Below, piece by piece: positions 40,101-43,560 of a stretch of 64,000 bases of DNA. Source of the stretch: Flaccisagitta enflata (taxonomy: Eukaryota > Chaetognatha > Sagittoidea > Aphragmophora). Every line of letters begins with the position of its first letter. Position 1 is the stretch's first letter. The DNA is taken from contig OZ231127.1 in the NCBI GenBank assembly GCA_965153355.1, forward strand, positions 36,332,001-36,396,000, written 5' to 3'. A program made the position numbers and the translations under genes. Under the pieces are notes generated by a model. It did not search any database. It saw nothing but the letters and a program-made list of their open reading frames with translations, and had not been told where the DNA came from.

Positions 40101-40315
40101 GAACAAATAGATATTTAAAATACAGAAACCCTGACCTGTTTTGCAATAAATGGGCCCTTTGGGCCACTGCATTGCTAAAAAAACTACCAGTTATTACGTA
40201 ATCATACCTTGACAAGAGCCTTGCTTGGACGTTTTGCCTTATGGATCACTCTTTCATTAACTTGAGCATCTTGGACACCCAAATCTTCCATTTCGTGCGA
40301 CGCTTCACCTTGCAT
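4995..40315 (-). CDS. PDCD4: PDCD4, programmed cell death 4 (whole gene)
   Basis: Join on the minus strand of 40315-40208, 30773-30647, 30246-30143, 27107-26979, 17850-17682, 17345-17174, 7059-6879, 6298-6103 and 5176-4995. This gives 1368 nt, 455 residues; human PDCD4 has 469. All junctions are GT..AG and the phases agree. PDCD4 binds the helicase eIF4A through two MA3 domains and blocks cap-dependent translation initiation. Here MA3-N is about residues 141-265 and MA3-C about 301-425. The Asp residues matching the eIF4A-contacting Asp253, Asp414 and Asp418 of human are kept (D227 in LTLDTP, D392 and D396 in DIVLDVP). The basic RNA-binding stretch [20 protein letters not shown] is at about 66-85. 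The C-terminal Akt-type site [13 protein letters not shown] is kept (S435). The N-terminus is shorter than in vertebrates and has no DSGxxS degron. Introns are 336 bp to 10 kb and packed with repeats. Confidence 0.93.
5262..5349. repeat. (GA)n microsatellite
   Basis: An uninterrupted GA run about 85 bp upstream of the PDCD4 exon 9 acceptor, so it is (CT)n in the pre-mRNA. It continues as a degenerate ACAGAAAGAC-type minisatellite to about 5600. The Ser/Leu open frames across it are artefacts. Confidence 0.9.
5694..5818 (+). mobile_element. Helentron-like short element, subfamily B
   Basis: CAAGGCCAAGTAGACC start; 5' subterminal GGGTGCGCCGTG; central CCAACCAACCGAC run; 3' end GAGGTGCTTTGGCGCACCTAAAAA, whose last arm is the complement of the 5' segment. 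Confidence 0.75.
5908..6022 (+). mobile_element. Degenerate Helentron-like element, subfamily B
   Basis: Decayed copy: ACAAGGCAAAGTAAACCG start, GATGCGCCGGATGAATCGTC, a short GACCGAAAGACCGAC run, and an AGAGGTGCGTTGGCGTACC end. Confidence 0.55.
6103..6298 (-). CDS. PDCD4: PDCD4 exon 8 (MA3-C core)
   Basis: 196 nt, phase 0 in and phase 1 out. Acceptor GTCCAG, donor CTAG|GTAACG. Encodes [20 protein letters not shown]..., nearly identical to vertebrate PDCD4, through [15 protein letters not shown] mobile element begins only 33 bp upstream of the acceptor. Confidence 0.95.
6332..6569 (+). mobile_element. Helentron-like short element, subfamily A
   Basis: CAAGGCCGGATACACGGCC start; 5' subterminal CAGTCGCTCC; GGTGGGCAGGGGC box repeated; 3' hairpin AGTCGCTAGACAGCGACTAAAAA. 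It lies in PDCD4 intron 7 in antisense orientation to the gene. Confidence 0.75.
6879..7059 (-). CDS. PDCD4: PDCD4 exon 7 (inter-MA3 linker and MA3-C start)
   Basis: 181 nt. The first base completes a Glu codon and the exon ends in phase 0 at CTCAAG|GTATTC. Encodes [16 protein letters not shown]...[18 protein letters not shown] then [20 protein letters not shown], the start of the second MA3 domain. Confidence 0.94.
7243..7399 (+). mobile_element. Helentron-like short element, subfamily A
   Basis: CAAGGCCGGATACACGGCCA start; AGTTGCGGAC 5' segment; GGTGGGCAGGGGCGG; (GGAC)n at 7340-7362; 3' end GAGTTGCGTGTCCGCACCTAAAAA. Confidence 0.8.
7400..8619. other. PDCD4 intron 6, no gene; (GA)n at 8040-8110
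   Basis: AT-rich intronic sequence. It contains GAGGATGAGGA purine stretches (7860-8010) and a pure GA microsatellite at about 8040-8095 with a GAGC interruption. No exon was found on either strand. Confidence 0.6.
8620..12850. repeat. Degraded GGGGCCCC-rich repeat tract in PDCD4 intron 6
   Basis: Imperfect repeats recur along the tract. One is a block ending AAGGGGCCCCTTAGGGGTCCCAATCCCC plus TTATCCATCTGCACA and ACTGATAAGTCA (about 8630, 8800, 8980, 11235, 11390, 11570, 12120). The other is a roughly 22-bp GAGGCTCCAATCCCAGCCT minisatellite (9150-9430, and inverted at 10520-10700). It probably descends from the inverted-arm minisatellite elements seen at 31-40 kb. No coding exon was seen. Confidence 0.6.
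11691..12090. mobile_element. MITE with about 25-bp terminal inverted repeats
   Basis: Left ATACAACGTGAAGATTACG and right CAATCTTCACGTTGTATTACG are inverted copies about 350 bp apart. The interior has no repeat and only short open frames. The target duplication is not clear. Confidence 0.55.
12851..13385. other. PDCD4 intron 6, no feature seen
   Basis: AT-rich sequence without arrays, inverted repeats or exon-like frames that I can support. Confidence 0.4.
13404..13450. repeat. Head hairpin of the composite element
   Basis: Two 21-22 nt arms around GACT; CAGTCCCC pairs with GGGGACTG. The hairpin is identical at 49020-49066, and both copies are followed by the same GTAAACGC...ACTC sequence. 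Confidence 0.9.
13785..14180. repeat. 19-bp minisatellite
   Basis: About 20 imperfect copies of AGATGATGACAGTAGTTGA. The same unit reappears at 29693-29910 and once near 46990. The reverse frames ([10 protein letters not shown]) are repeat translations, not a protein. Confidence 0.9.
14185..15892. mobile_element. 1.7-kb palindromic hAT-like element with 8-bp duplication
   Basis: A long imperfect palindrome centred near 15020. The left end is TGGACAGGGGTTCTGACA and the right end is the complement of TAGGACAGGGGTTCTGACA. TTGAAGAT flanks both sides (14177-14184 and 15893-15900), an exact 8-bp direct repeat taken from the surrounding minisatellite. The arms carry GGGGCCC blocks. There is no transposase frame. 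hAT elements make 8-bp duplications; the assignment is inference. Confidence 0.75.
16731..17173. other. PDCD4 intron 6, no gene
   Basis: AT-rich sequence with a small inverted repeat (AAAATCAGAACTCAAAAAAGTT at 16728-16750 against 16893-16912). No exon. Confidence 0.5.
17174..17345 (-). CDS. PDCD4: PDCD4 exon 6 (end of MA3-N)
   Basis: 172 nt, phase 1 in and phase 2 out (GCCGA|GTGAGT). Encodes [20 protein letters not shown] then [20 protein letters not shown]... The LDTP aspartate (D227) matches human Asp253, an eIF4A contact. Confidence 0.95.
17682..17850 (-). CDS. PDCD4: PDCD4 exon 5 (MA3-N)
   Basis: 169 nt, phase 0 in and phase 1 out (GCTAAAG|GTGATT). Encodes [20 protein letters not shown] then [20 protein letters not shown]..., matching the KASHRE(M/L)TS(K/R)L core of the first MA3 domain. 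Confidence 0.95.
17914..18100 (+). mobile_element. Left inverted arm of a TA-flanked element
   Basis: TA then CAGAGGAAGGAGAAATATAAG, GTGAACCCCCCAAAAACTGTAG and AAGTGGCGCCACCAGAGCG. The inverted counterpart is at 26715-26887, and the same family occurs complete at 54565-55162. Both arms sit just inside the two ends of PDCD4 intron 4. Confidence 0.6.
18325..18410 (-). ncRNA. tRNA-like segment (possible SINE head)
   Basis: The minus strand reads TGGTCTAGTGGTTAGCATTG (box A-like), then about 40 nt later GGGATTCGAACCC (box B-like). The acceptor and T stems do not pair well, so this is a tRNA relic or tRNA-derived SINE promoter rather than a functional tRNA. A second box A-like TAGTGGTTAGCACG lies at about 45105. 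Confidence 0.35.
18535..18650. repeat. (CT)n microsatellite
   Basis: TTTC lead-in, then a pure CT run of about 65 bp, then CTAT and CT interruptions. Confidence 0.9.
18687..18842 (+). mobile_element. Helentron-like short element, subfamily A (decayed)
   Basis: CAAGGCTGATACAATGCC start, GACGGGTGGGCAGGGGCGG, CACTTTTCGACTCGTG, ACCGACCTTCAGACAGACC, TCATAGAGTCGCTTAGG end. Confidence 0.65.
19019..19296. repeat. (CTTT)n and (CTGT)n microsatellites
   Basis: TTTC-rich sequence with a clean CTGT run at 19086-19150 followed by CTTT repeats. Confidence 0.9.
19297..19478 (-). mobile_element. Helentron-like short element, subfamily A
   Basis: Reverse copy: TTTTTAGTCGCG..., (CCGT)n, CACTTTTC-type core, CCCCTGCCCACCCGTCC, ending GTGTATCCAGCCTTGTT. 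It sits inside the TTTC microsatellite. Confidence 0.75.
19479..20160. repeat. (TTTC)n microsatellite tract
   Basis: About 680 bp of CTTT-type repeat, interrupted by roughly 70 bp of unique sequence at 19970-20040. The Phe/Leu/Ser frames and their Lys/Arg/Glu shadows are artefacts. Confidence 0.9.
20243..20391. mobile_element. Small palindromic MITE
   Basis: AGATAATTTTAGATTCGCAT and ATGCGAATTTT...AAAATTATCT form imperfect inverted ends, with an inner AAAACATCAGAT/ATCTGATGTTTT pair. Confidence 0.5.
20392..21078. other. PDCD4 intron 4, no gene
   Basis: No exon, array or inverted repeat that I can support. Confidence 0.4.
21079..21259 (-). mobile_element. Helentron-like short element, subfamily A
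   Basis: Reverse copy: 3' hairpin TTTTTAGTCGCATGCACGCGACTC, GTCCGTCCGTCGG run, CCTGCCCACCCGCACGCGGC, ending GTGTATCCAACCTTGTT. Confidence 0.8.
21330..21690. repeat. Tandemly duplicated about 150-bp unit with (CTGT)n(CT)n
   Basis: A unit of GTTCGAGAATCATATTCTGA, CTCTGTCTG, (CT)n and GACTTCGCAAGCGCCGGAAT occurs twice in a row (21327-21478 and 21495-21618). The start of a third copy is at 21669. Each carries its own CT microsatellite. Confidence 0.8.
21692..21809 (+). mobile_element. Helentron-like short element, subfamily B
   Basis: CAAGGCCAAGTGCGCCGGGTAGATC start, CCAACCAACCAACC run, AGTGCTTTAGCACACCTAA end. It abuts the next element head-to-tail with no spacer. Confidence 0.7.
21810..22024 (+). 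mobile_element. Helentron-like short element, subfamily A
   Basis: AAGGCCGGATACACGGC start; 5' CTAGTCATGTGC; (GACC)n at 21946-21983; 3' hairpin AGTCGCGTAGCACGTGACTAAAAA. Confidence 0.8.
22110..22173. repeat. (GA)n microsatellite
   Basis: Pure GA run of about 64 bp. Confidence 0.92.
22195..22987 (-). mobile_element. Helentron-like element split by a palindromic insertion
   Basis: The 3' part (TTTTTAGTCGCGGTCCCACGAC to CCCCTGCCCAA, 22195-22295) and the 5' part (CTGCCCAACCGTCC...TATCCAACCTCGTTT, 22942-22987) are separated by the insertion at 22296-22941. Confidence 0.75.
22296..22941. mobile_element. 646-bp palindromic element, 8-bp duplication CTGCCCAA
   Basis: Terminal inverted repeats TAGCCTGTAC...GTACAGGCTA. 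The arms pair across the whole element, including TAACTGCAGATTTG and CGCGCCTTACCTT. CTGCCCAA lies directly on both sides (22288-22295 and 22942-22949). The 8-bp duplication suggests the hAT superfamily. No coding capacity. Confidence 0.8.
22988..23342. other. PDCD4 intron 4, no feature seen
   Basis: AT-rich, no exon or repeat that I can support. Confidence 0.4.
23343..23546 (-). mobile_element. Helentron-like short element, subfamily A (intact)
   Basis: Reverse copy with both ends clear: hairpin TTTTTAGTCGCGTGCTACGCGACTC, (GTCC)n, CACTGCTCCTGCCCAAATGAT, CCCGCACGCGACTGGGGTAGCC, GTGTATCCGGCCTTG. The 5' segment AGTCGCGTGC is the complement of the hairpin arm GCACGCGACT. Confidence 0.88.
23721..23881 (-). 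mobile_element. Helentron-like short element, subfamily A (decayed)
   Basis: TTTTTTAGTCGCATGTATGCGAC hairpin, TCACAGCTCCTGCCCAAGTGG, CCCGCACATGACTTAG, ending TATCCAGCCTTA. Confidence 0.7.
24547..24735 (+). mobile_element. Helentron-like short element, subfamily A (decayed)
   Basis: AACAAGTGACGCAGAATGGTGGGC, CGCTTGTTTTCCCAC, GACGGACAAAGCCTTTCATAGAG, TTGCGTCTCTGCAACTAAG end. Confidence 0.6.
24975..25082. repeat. (CT)n/(ACTC)n microsatellite
   Basis: CT run, then about 15 copies of ACTC, then CT again. Confidence 0.92.
25255..25333. repeat. (CT)n microsatellite
   Basis: Pure CT run of about 78 bp. Confidence 0.92.
25522..25706. repeat. (GA)n/GAGC/(GAAA)n microsatellite
   Basis: GA with regular GCGA interruptions, then about 17 copies of GAAA. 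Confidence 0.9.
25896..26222. repeat. (CT)n followed by a 15-bp minisatellite
   Basis: A CT run to 25976 passes into six near-identical copies of TTTACCGCGTTTGTC, which decay into TTCGCCGTGTTCGTC variants through 26222. The translations (SLPRL..., FAVFVFAV...) are repeat artefacts. Confidence 0.9.
26715..26887 (-). mobile_element. Right inverted arm of a TA-flanked element
   Basis: Complement of the arm at 17914-18100: ATCGCTCTGGTGACGCCACTT, GGGGGTGCTACAGTTTTCAGG, CCTTATATTAACCTTCTCTCTG then TA. It ends 91 bp from PDCD4 exon 4. Confidence 0.6.
26979..27107 (-). CDS. PDCD4: PDCD4 exon 4 (start of MA3-N)
   Basis: 129 nt, phase 0 to 0; acceptor ATTCAG, donor TCGGAG|GTACAT. Encodes [18 protein letters not shown]..., then [16 protein letters not shown], matching the vertebrate PII(Q/R)EYFEHGD start of the first MA3 domain. 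Confidence 0.95.
27108..28293. other. PDCD4 intron 3 sequence, no gene
   Basis: Contains a decayed relative (27690-27770) of the small TA-flanked MITE at 59963, recognised by TAAGAACACTGTTTATAAGAACATC. Nothing else supported. Confidence 0.4.
28294..28353 (-). CDS. PDCD4: Candidate PDCD4 cassette exon
   Basis: 60 nt between a strong acceptor (CCTTTTTCTTGTCTTTAG) and GTAAAA. It is phase 0 on both sides, so it would insert [20 protein letters not shown] between exons 3 and 4 without disturbing the frame. An upstream GAG|GTGGTA donor would drop the last Val. The position corresponds to the variable acidic segment before MA3-N. Whether it is constitutive, alternative or chance cannot be told here. 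Confidence 0.5.
28700..28775. repeat. 30-bp tandem duplication
   Basis: CCGCACTTATGAATGGTTAATTACCATAT-type unit present twice in direct succession. Confidence 0.85.
29061..29238 (+). mobile_element. Helentron-like short element, subfamily C
   Basis: CAAGGCCAACACCTTACAGTCGCGTGCGG start, internal AAAATGACTT repeats, GACCGACC run, GAGTCGTGAGCACACGACTAAAAA end. Related copies are at 44351 and 46204. Confidence 0.78.
29325..29471 (+). mobile_element. Helentron-like short element, subfamily A (5' shortened)
   Basis: CAAGGCCGGATTTGAGGTCACC, GGGCAGGAGCAGTGAGG, CCGACCGACCAACCGACC, GAGTCGTGTGCACGCGACTAAAAA. The usual 5' subterminal segment is missing. Confidence 0.75.
29693..29910. repeat. GATGATGACAGT-type minisatellite
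   Basis: Degenerate copies of the 19-bp unit seen at 13785-14180. It directly precedes the element at 29911. Confidence 0.7.
29911..30035 (+). mobile_element. Helentron-like short element, subfamily B
   Basis: CAAGGCCAAGTAGGCCAATA start, AGGTGCGTCATGTGG, CCAACCAACCGACCGACC run, GAGGTGCTTTGTCGCACCTGAAAA end. Confidence 0.8.
30143..30246 (-). CDS. PDCD4: PDCD4 exon 3
   Basis: 104 nt, phase 1 in and phase 0 out (AGCCAG|GTGAGC). With the last base of exon 2 it encodes [17 protein letters not shown]... and ...[10 protein letters not shown], matching the vertebrate GGAGGKGVWGTPG...DPNYD segment. Confidence 0.94.
30647..30773 (-). CDS. PDCD4: PDCD4 exon 2 (basic N-terminal region)
   Basis: 127 nt, phase 0 in (TTTTTCAG|ACC) and phase 1 out (AAAAAAG|GTACCG). 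Encodes [19 protein letters not shown]... and [14 protein letters not shown]. The last part is the conserved RNA-binding basic stretch. The Akt/S6K DSGxxS degron found here in vertebrates is absent. Confidence 0.93.
30829..31110. mobile_element. Partial arms of the inverted-arm minisatellite element
   Basis: CGTTTTCTACAGGACTTTCCCCC then GGTCCGCCGCCCTGCTTCCC (right-arm type), and at 31049-31110 GGATAGCGGCCCCTAGGGAC then GAAGTCCTGTGTG (left-arm type). Confidence 0.6.
31484..32670. mobile_element. Inverted-arm minisatellite element, copy 1
   Basis: Left arm TTGGGCAGCGGCCCCGAAGG, GAAGTCCTGTAGAACAGGGG, (CGTA/CGTC)n. The right arm is inverted: GACGGACGGACGGACC, GTCCCCCTTTGTTCTACAGG, ACTTCGTCC. Between them are degenerate roughly 22-bp units of the CAGATTTCAGGCCTGAGAGGG type and one long inverted arm (31849-32225) shared with 36.4 kb. 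Confidence 0.7.
31849..32225 (+). repeat. Long inverted repeat, left arm
   Basis: About 370 bp, inverted match to 36412-36760, including CATACCTTCATGTTTGTTTTG, TCTGTATGGCGCTTTTTTGAT and TGAAGTACAGGTTGTTGTAC. The copies are about 4.2 kb apart and have diverged by only a few per cent on inspection. Confidence 0.85.
32671..33059. repeat. Degenerate CAGACCCCAAATCAGGCCTCT minisatellite
   Basis: About 16 imperfect roughly 22-bp units; the same family as the arrays at 32.2 and 38 kb. Confidence 0.75.
33062..34394. mobile_element. pogo/Tigger-like non-autonomous element, copy 1
   Basis: TA-flanked. The left end is CAGTGGACTACTGCC with CACCTGATTTAACGACATTTCGG; the right end is the complement of CAGTGGGAACCCGATTTAAC with CGAATGTTGTTAAATCG. 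The CAGTGG start, ATTTAACGAC subterminal motifs and TA duplication are typical of pogo/Tigger. It carries a nested palindrome (33316-33860) and a (CTGT)n at 34117-34182. No transposase frame. Confidence 0.75.
33316..33860. mobile_element. 545-bp foldback element nested in the pogo-like element
   Basis: Inverted ends CAGTAGATGTCGTCTAGAC. The arms pair along most of the length (CCATGGAAACACATTTCCATG, GAATATTGCT, TTCTGTAAGAATATT). A fragment of the same family is at about 54235-54535. Confidence 0.8.
34395..35364. mobile_element. Remnants of inverted-arm minisatellite elements
   Basis: 34640-34985 holds a short copy: GACAGTCCCGTAAAACACAGG, GAGGCCTGAGAGGGCTGATTTG units, and CCCTGTGTTTTACAGGACC...TTTGGGATCGCTGCC. 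Both sides carry the GCAGTCAGTGATACCTCTTGCCCTG-type flank common to this family. Confidence 0.6.
35365..36210. mobile_element. Inverted-arm minisatellite element, copy 2
   Basis: Left AGGGCAGCGGCCCCAAAAGA, CTGATGTCCTGCAGGACACAGG; right CCTGTGTCCTCCAGGACATCAG, CCTTTTGGGGCCGCTTTCC. The interior has GAGGTCTGGAGAGCTGATTTT units plus a second inner inverted pair (GCATAAATTTGCATTTCTAA / TTAGAAATGCAAATTTTTGC). Confidence 0.72.
36412..36760 (-). repeat. Long inverted repeat, right arm
   Basis: Inverted partner of 31849-32225. It runs from AAATGCTTCATCAACTTATACC to GAAGGTATGGATTCAGAGCAG. Confidence 0.85.
36761..37984. mobile_element. Partial arms and degenerate minisatellite of the same family
   Basis: Right-type arm 37010-37105 (CCCTGTGTTCTACAGGACTTC...GGGGCCGCTGTCCTGC), left-type arm 37165-37240 (GGGCAGCGGCCCCAAAGCGCC), and decayed CAAATCCTAGCCT units to 37470. 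No gene seen. Confidence 0.6.
37985..39745. mobile_element. Inverted-arm minisatellite element, copy 3 (expanded)
   Basis: Left arm 37985-38112: TTTTGGGCAGCGGCCCCGAA, GAAGTCCTGTAGAATACAGG, GACTTTCGTTTGTCCG, CCCCAGGCCCTCTCAGGCC. The inverted right arm 39475-39745 mirrors it: GGCCTGAGAGGGCCTGGGG, (GGAC/GGAT)n, GAAAGTCCCCCTGTGTTCTA, CAGGACTTCGTCC, GGGGCCGCCGCCCTGCTT. The interior is a homogeneous 21-bp array. Confidence 0.85.
38114..39373. repeat. 60 identical copies of a 21-bp unit
   Basis: The unit AGGACTAAAATCTGCCCTCTC occupies exactly 1260 bp, 60 copies, with no substitution that I can see. Diverged units (AGGCCTGAAATCTGCC) sit only at the borders. Because 21 is a multiple of 3 and the unit lacks stops in several frames, both strands stay open for about 500 codons (RADFSPE on minus, ICPLRTK on plus). 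These are not genes. Confidence 0.96.
39746..40207. other. PDCD4 intron 1 end, degenerate minisatellite
   Basis: GGGATTTGAACCTTGAAGCT-type units at 39930-40080, then unique sequence up to exon 1. No gene. Confidence 0.6.
40208..40315 (-). CDS. PDCD4: PDCD4 exon 1 (N-terminus)
   Basis: 108 nt from the chosen ATG to GTCAAG|GTATGA, phase 0. Encodes [20 protein letters not shown] and [27 protein letters not shown] aligns with the vertebrate INEARINAKAKRRLRK. The frame stays open upstream without another ATG before a stop about 75 nt earlier, so this is the first ATG. A further upstream coding exon is possible but not needed. Confidence 0.8.
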
Positions 40316-40580
40316 TATGCCGTCAATTTCTCCGTGCAGCAGCAAGACAATTGAGTCAGTTAATATGCGATTATGGTTTGATGAGCGATGAAATGAGGTT
40401 ATTTACAATGAAGAGCTTGAAAATGTTATGTACAGTTTGGACAAACAATGGTCCCTCGCAAGTGACAAAAATGCACACTTGCACTTGCAATAAATTGCAA
40501 GTCCCGAAATATCTCAAATTATCAGTTCTTTTCCTAGCTAAACATGGATGGTAAATGAAAAGAATTGCGTAAAAAGAAAC

Positions 40581-40712
40581 CACGTGAATATGACCCGGTT
40601 TCCTATTGGTCATAAGAATCTTCTTCATTGGTTGGATATTGAGGACCTCTGATTGGTCCTCTGCATTGATGCTCTTCCTTTCATTGCAGCCTTCTAAAGA
40701 CCCGATTGGTCT
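40581..40712 (-). promoter_or_regulatory. Probable PDCD4 promoter: four CCAAT boxes and an E-box
   Basis: Four ATTGG motifs at 40605, 40627, 40652 and 40705, all reading CCAAT on the gene's strand and spaced 22, 25 and 53 bp, plus CACGTG at 40581-40586. They lie 290-390 bp upstream of the exon 1 ATG. Clustered CCAAT boxes are bound by NF-Y in animal promoters. No TATA box is evident. Confidence 0.6.
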
Positions 40713-40715
40713 GTT

Positions 40716-41049
40716 ACAATCCGGGATCCAAATCGTAGACAAAGAAACGCTGCCATCGAGGTAGCCCACTTAGCTCCTCAAGCAATCCATACAGAGTCGC
40801 GCATGAACACGATGAGACCCGAAATTGCCGGCTGGGATGTTGGTCTGGGGTCAGTCACTTCACTTGCTTCCTCAGCGATCTCCACCATCCCCCCTACTTG
40901 ATTGTCCCCCTAGTGATGTCATGGTAAATCAGTTTTATAAGGTTATGAAAAGTGGAACAACATCCCTCACTATACCCAAACTGAAATAAATGGGCCTTGT
41001 GAACCCTCACTGACTAGTTAATACGCGCAGGGCAGGAGTTGTATGCTAA
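40716..41049. other. Region upstream of PDCD4, no gene
   Basis: Unique sequence with no exon. The 41000-41049 end borders the next element. Confidence 0.45.
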
Positions 41050-41099
41050 CAAGGCCGGATACACGGGCCAAGACGGTGCGCCGGGCGTTATTAATTCTT

Positions 41100-41335
41100 A
41101 AACCTAGCTCTATCAGACCTATCCCTAGCTCTATCAGACCTATCCCTAGCTCTATCAGACCTATCCCGAGCTCTATCAGTCCTATCCCGAGCTCTATCAG
41201 ACCTATCCAGAGCTCTATCAGACCTATCCGGAGCTCTATCAGACCTATCCCGAGCTCTATCAGACCTATCCACATACCTATCCGACCTATCACCAGACCT
41301 ATCCAACCCATCCCTAGCTTGATCAGACCTCAACG
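41100..41335. repeat. 21-bp minisatellite AGCTCTATCAGACCTATCCCG
   Basis: About eleven imperfect copies with substitutions mainly at the last four bases. The Ser/Arg/Ile/Pro frames are artefacts. Confidence 0.92.
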
Positions 41336-41339
41336 TAGC

Positions 41340-42420
41340 TGATTATTTCAGTGAATGAAATGAATTTTTGTGAATGAAATCAATTTTAGTAAATGAAGTG
41401 AACGAAATGAGTTTTTAATTGATTTCAAACATTTTCAGCCAATGAAATGAAATGAATCAATGAATGAAAGAATGAATGAATGAATGAGTGAATAAATGAA
41501 TAAATAAATGAATGTATGAATGAATGAATGAAATGAATTTTAGTGAATGAAATGAATTTTAGTGAATGAAATGAATTTTAGTGAATGAAATGAATTTTAG
41601 TGAATGACCTCACCGTAGCTGATTATATTAGTGAATGAAATGAATTTTAGTGAATGAAATGTATTTCAGTGAAGGAAATGAACGAAATGAGTTTTCAATT
41701 GATTTCAAACATTTTCAGTGAATGAAATGAATGAATGAATGAATGAATGAAGGAATAAATGAAATGAATGAATGAATGAAACGAATTTTAGTGAATGAAA
41801 TGAATTTTAGTCAATGAAATGAACGAAATGAGTTTTCAATTGATTTCAAACATTCTCAGCCAATGAAATGAATGAATGAATGAATGACTGAATGAATGTA
41901 TGAATGTATGAATGAATGTATGAATGAATGAATGAAATGAATTTTAGCAAATGAAATGAATTTTAGTGAATGAAAGTATTTTAGTGAATGAAATGAATTT
42001 TAGTGAATGACATGAATTTTAGTGAATGACCTCAACGTAGCTGATTATTTTAGTGAATGAAATGAATTTCAGTGAATGAAATGTATTTCAGTGAATGAAA
42101 TGAACAAAATGAGTTTTCAATTGATTTCAAACATTTTCAGTGAATGAAATGAATGAATGAATGAATGAATGAATGAAATGAATGAATGAAATGATTGAAT
42201 GAAATAATGAATGAATGAATGAACAAATGAATGAATGAATGAATAAATGGAATGAATGAATAAATGGAATGAATGAATGAATGAATATAAGAAATGAATT
42301 TTAGTGAATGAAATGAATTAGAGTGATTGAGATGAATTTTAGTGATTGAAAAGAATTTTAGTGATTGAAATGAACAAAATGACTTTTCAATTGATTTCAA
42401 ACATTTTCAGCGAGTTTTCA
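41340..42420. repeat. (GAAT)n and TTTTAGTGAATGAAATGAA array
   Basis: Tetranucleotide GAAT runs alternate with a 20-bp unit. A higher-order block of about 300 bp, beginning CTCAACGTAGCTGATTATTT and ending TCAATTGATTTCAAACATTTTCAG, recurs three to four times. Confidence 0.9.
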
Positions 42421-42825
42421 TTCGAGCGTGACCGACGGATGGACAAATGGACAAAACCTTTTATAGAGGTGCTATGGCGCATCTGGAAATTATCCTAGCA
42501 CATTTCTGAATCATTTCAAGTGATTTTTGCTTCTCTTCGAGATTTCCAACTCGAGCGTGACCGACCGACCAACCAACCGACCGACCGACCGACCGACGGA
42601 CAGACAGAGCTAGTTATAGAGGTGCTATGGCGCACCTAAAAAAGCTAAAAAAAAACAAAAAAGTAAAAAGGGGACCAACCGACCAATGGACCAACATAGC
42701 GGGGTGTATAGTCGCGTAGCACGCGACTAAAAATGCCAAAAAAGTAAAAAGGGGACAGACTGACTGACCAACCAACCGACAGACTGACCTAGCGGGGTGT
42801 AGTCGCGTAGCACGTGACTAAAAAC

Positions 42826-43267
42826 CAACACCTATAGAGGTAGCCAAGTTTCATCACTCAAATATTAGATCATAGGGCAGTCATCCACCAACAATCACAA
42901 CAGAATTCAGTTAAGGCTATGTGCTTTGTAATCATAACCTTTACACACTTTCAAAACAAACCCGATAACAGTTAATACTAATGGAAGTTTTTGAGAGATT
43001 TTATGTCAAATATTCCCACCCTACCACGTTCGCTTCTACACTAAGCCAGACTTAGCAATCTCTGGGCCCTGAGCTTGACTACTACCAAGGGCCCCACTTT
43101 GCCTTGCTAGCCCCGCTGCACCCGGCTACTTTTTATCTCTCTAACCCTCCCCTCCTTATTCATAACCGGACAAAAACAAATCACCAAAGGCGAAGCGAAG
43201 AATTTCCAATGACAGTATTTTACTTTGTTTATAACAATATAATGAAATAAGGCAATAGGAAATCAAA
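42826..43267. other. Intergenic, no gene
   Basis: No exon or repeat that I can support. Confidence 0.4.
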
Positions 43268-43445
43268 CTAGGCCGGAAACACGGCTACCGAAGTCCATGC
43301 GGGTGGGCAGGGGCCATATTTGAGGTCACCAGACCATTTGGGCTGGAGCAGTGAGGTCAAAAATTAAAATCAATAAAATAAGTTTAGTGTGACCAATTAA
43401 CCGATGGACAAAGTGGGTTGTAGAGAACGTGCACGCGACTAATAA
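43268..43445 (+). mobile_element. Helentron-like short element, subfamily A
   Basis: CTAGGCCGGAAACACGGC start, GCGGGTGGGCAGGGGCC, GAGGTCACCAGACCATTTGG, GTGCACGCGACTAA end. Confidence 0.72.
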
Positions 43446-43560
43446 CTTGATTTGCTACAATTCCATTTACCTGATTTACTTCATTTATATAATTGTTTGA
43501 GTTTTATATAGGATGAATTGTTGCACTAGTCAAATATATAAATCACAATCATGACAAAAT

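Larger units (their letters stand above)
41050..42825 (+). mobile_element. Long Helentron-like element with minisatellite cargo and four 3' ends
   Basis: 5' end CAAGGCCGGATACACGGGCC with GACGGTGCGCCGGGCG. Inside are a 21-bp minisatellite (41100-41335) and GAATGAAT/TTTTAGTGAATGAA arrays (41340-42420). Then come four successive 3'-type ends (GACC-run plus terminal hairpin plus poly-A) at about 42424-42486, 42555-42642, 42660-42733 and 42740-42825. Only one 5' end is present. Confidence 0.7.
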
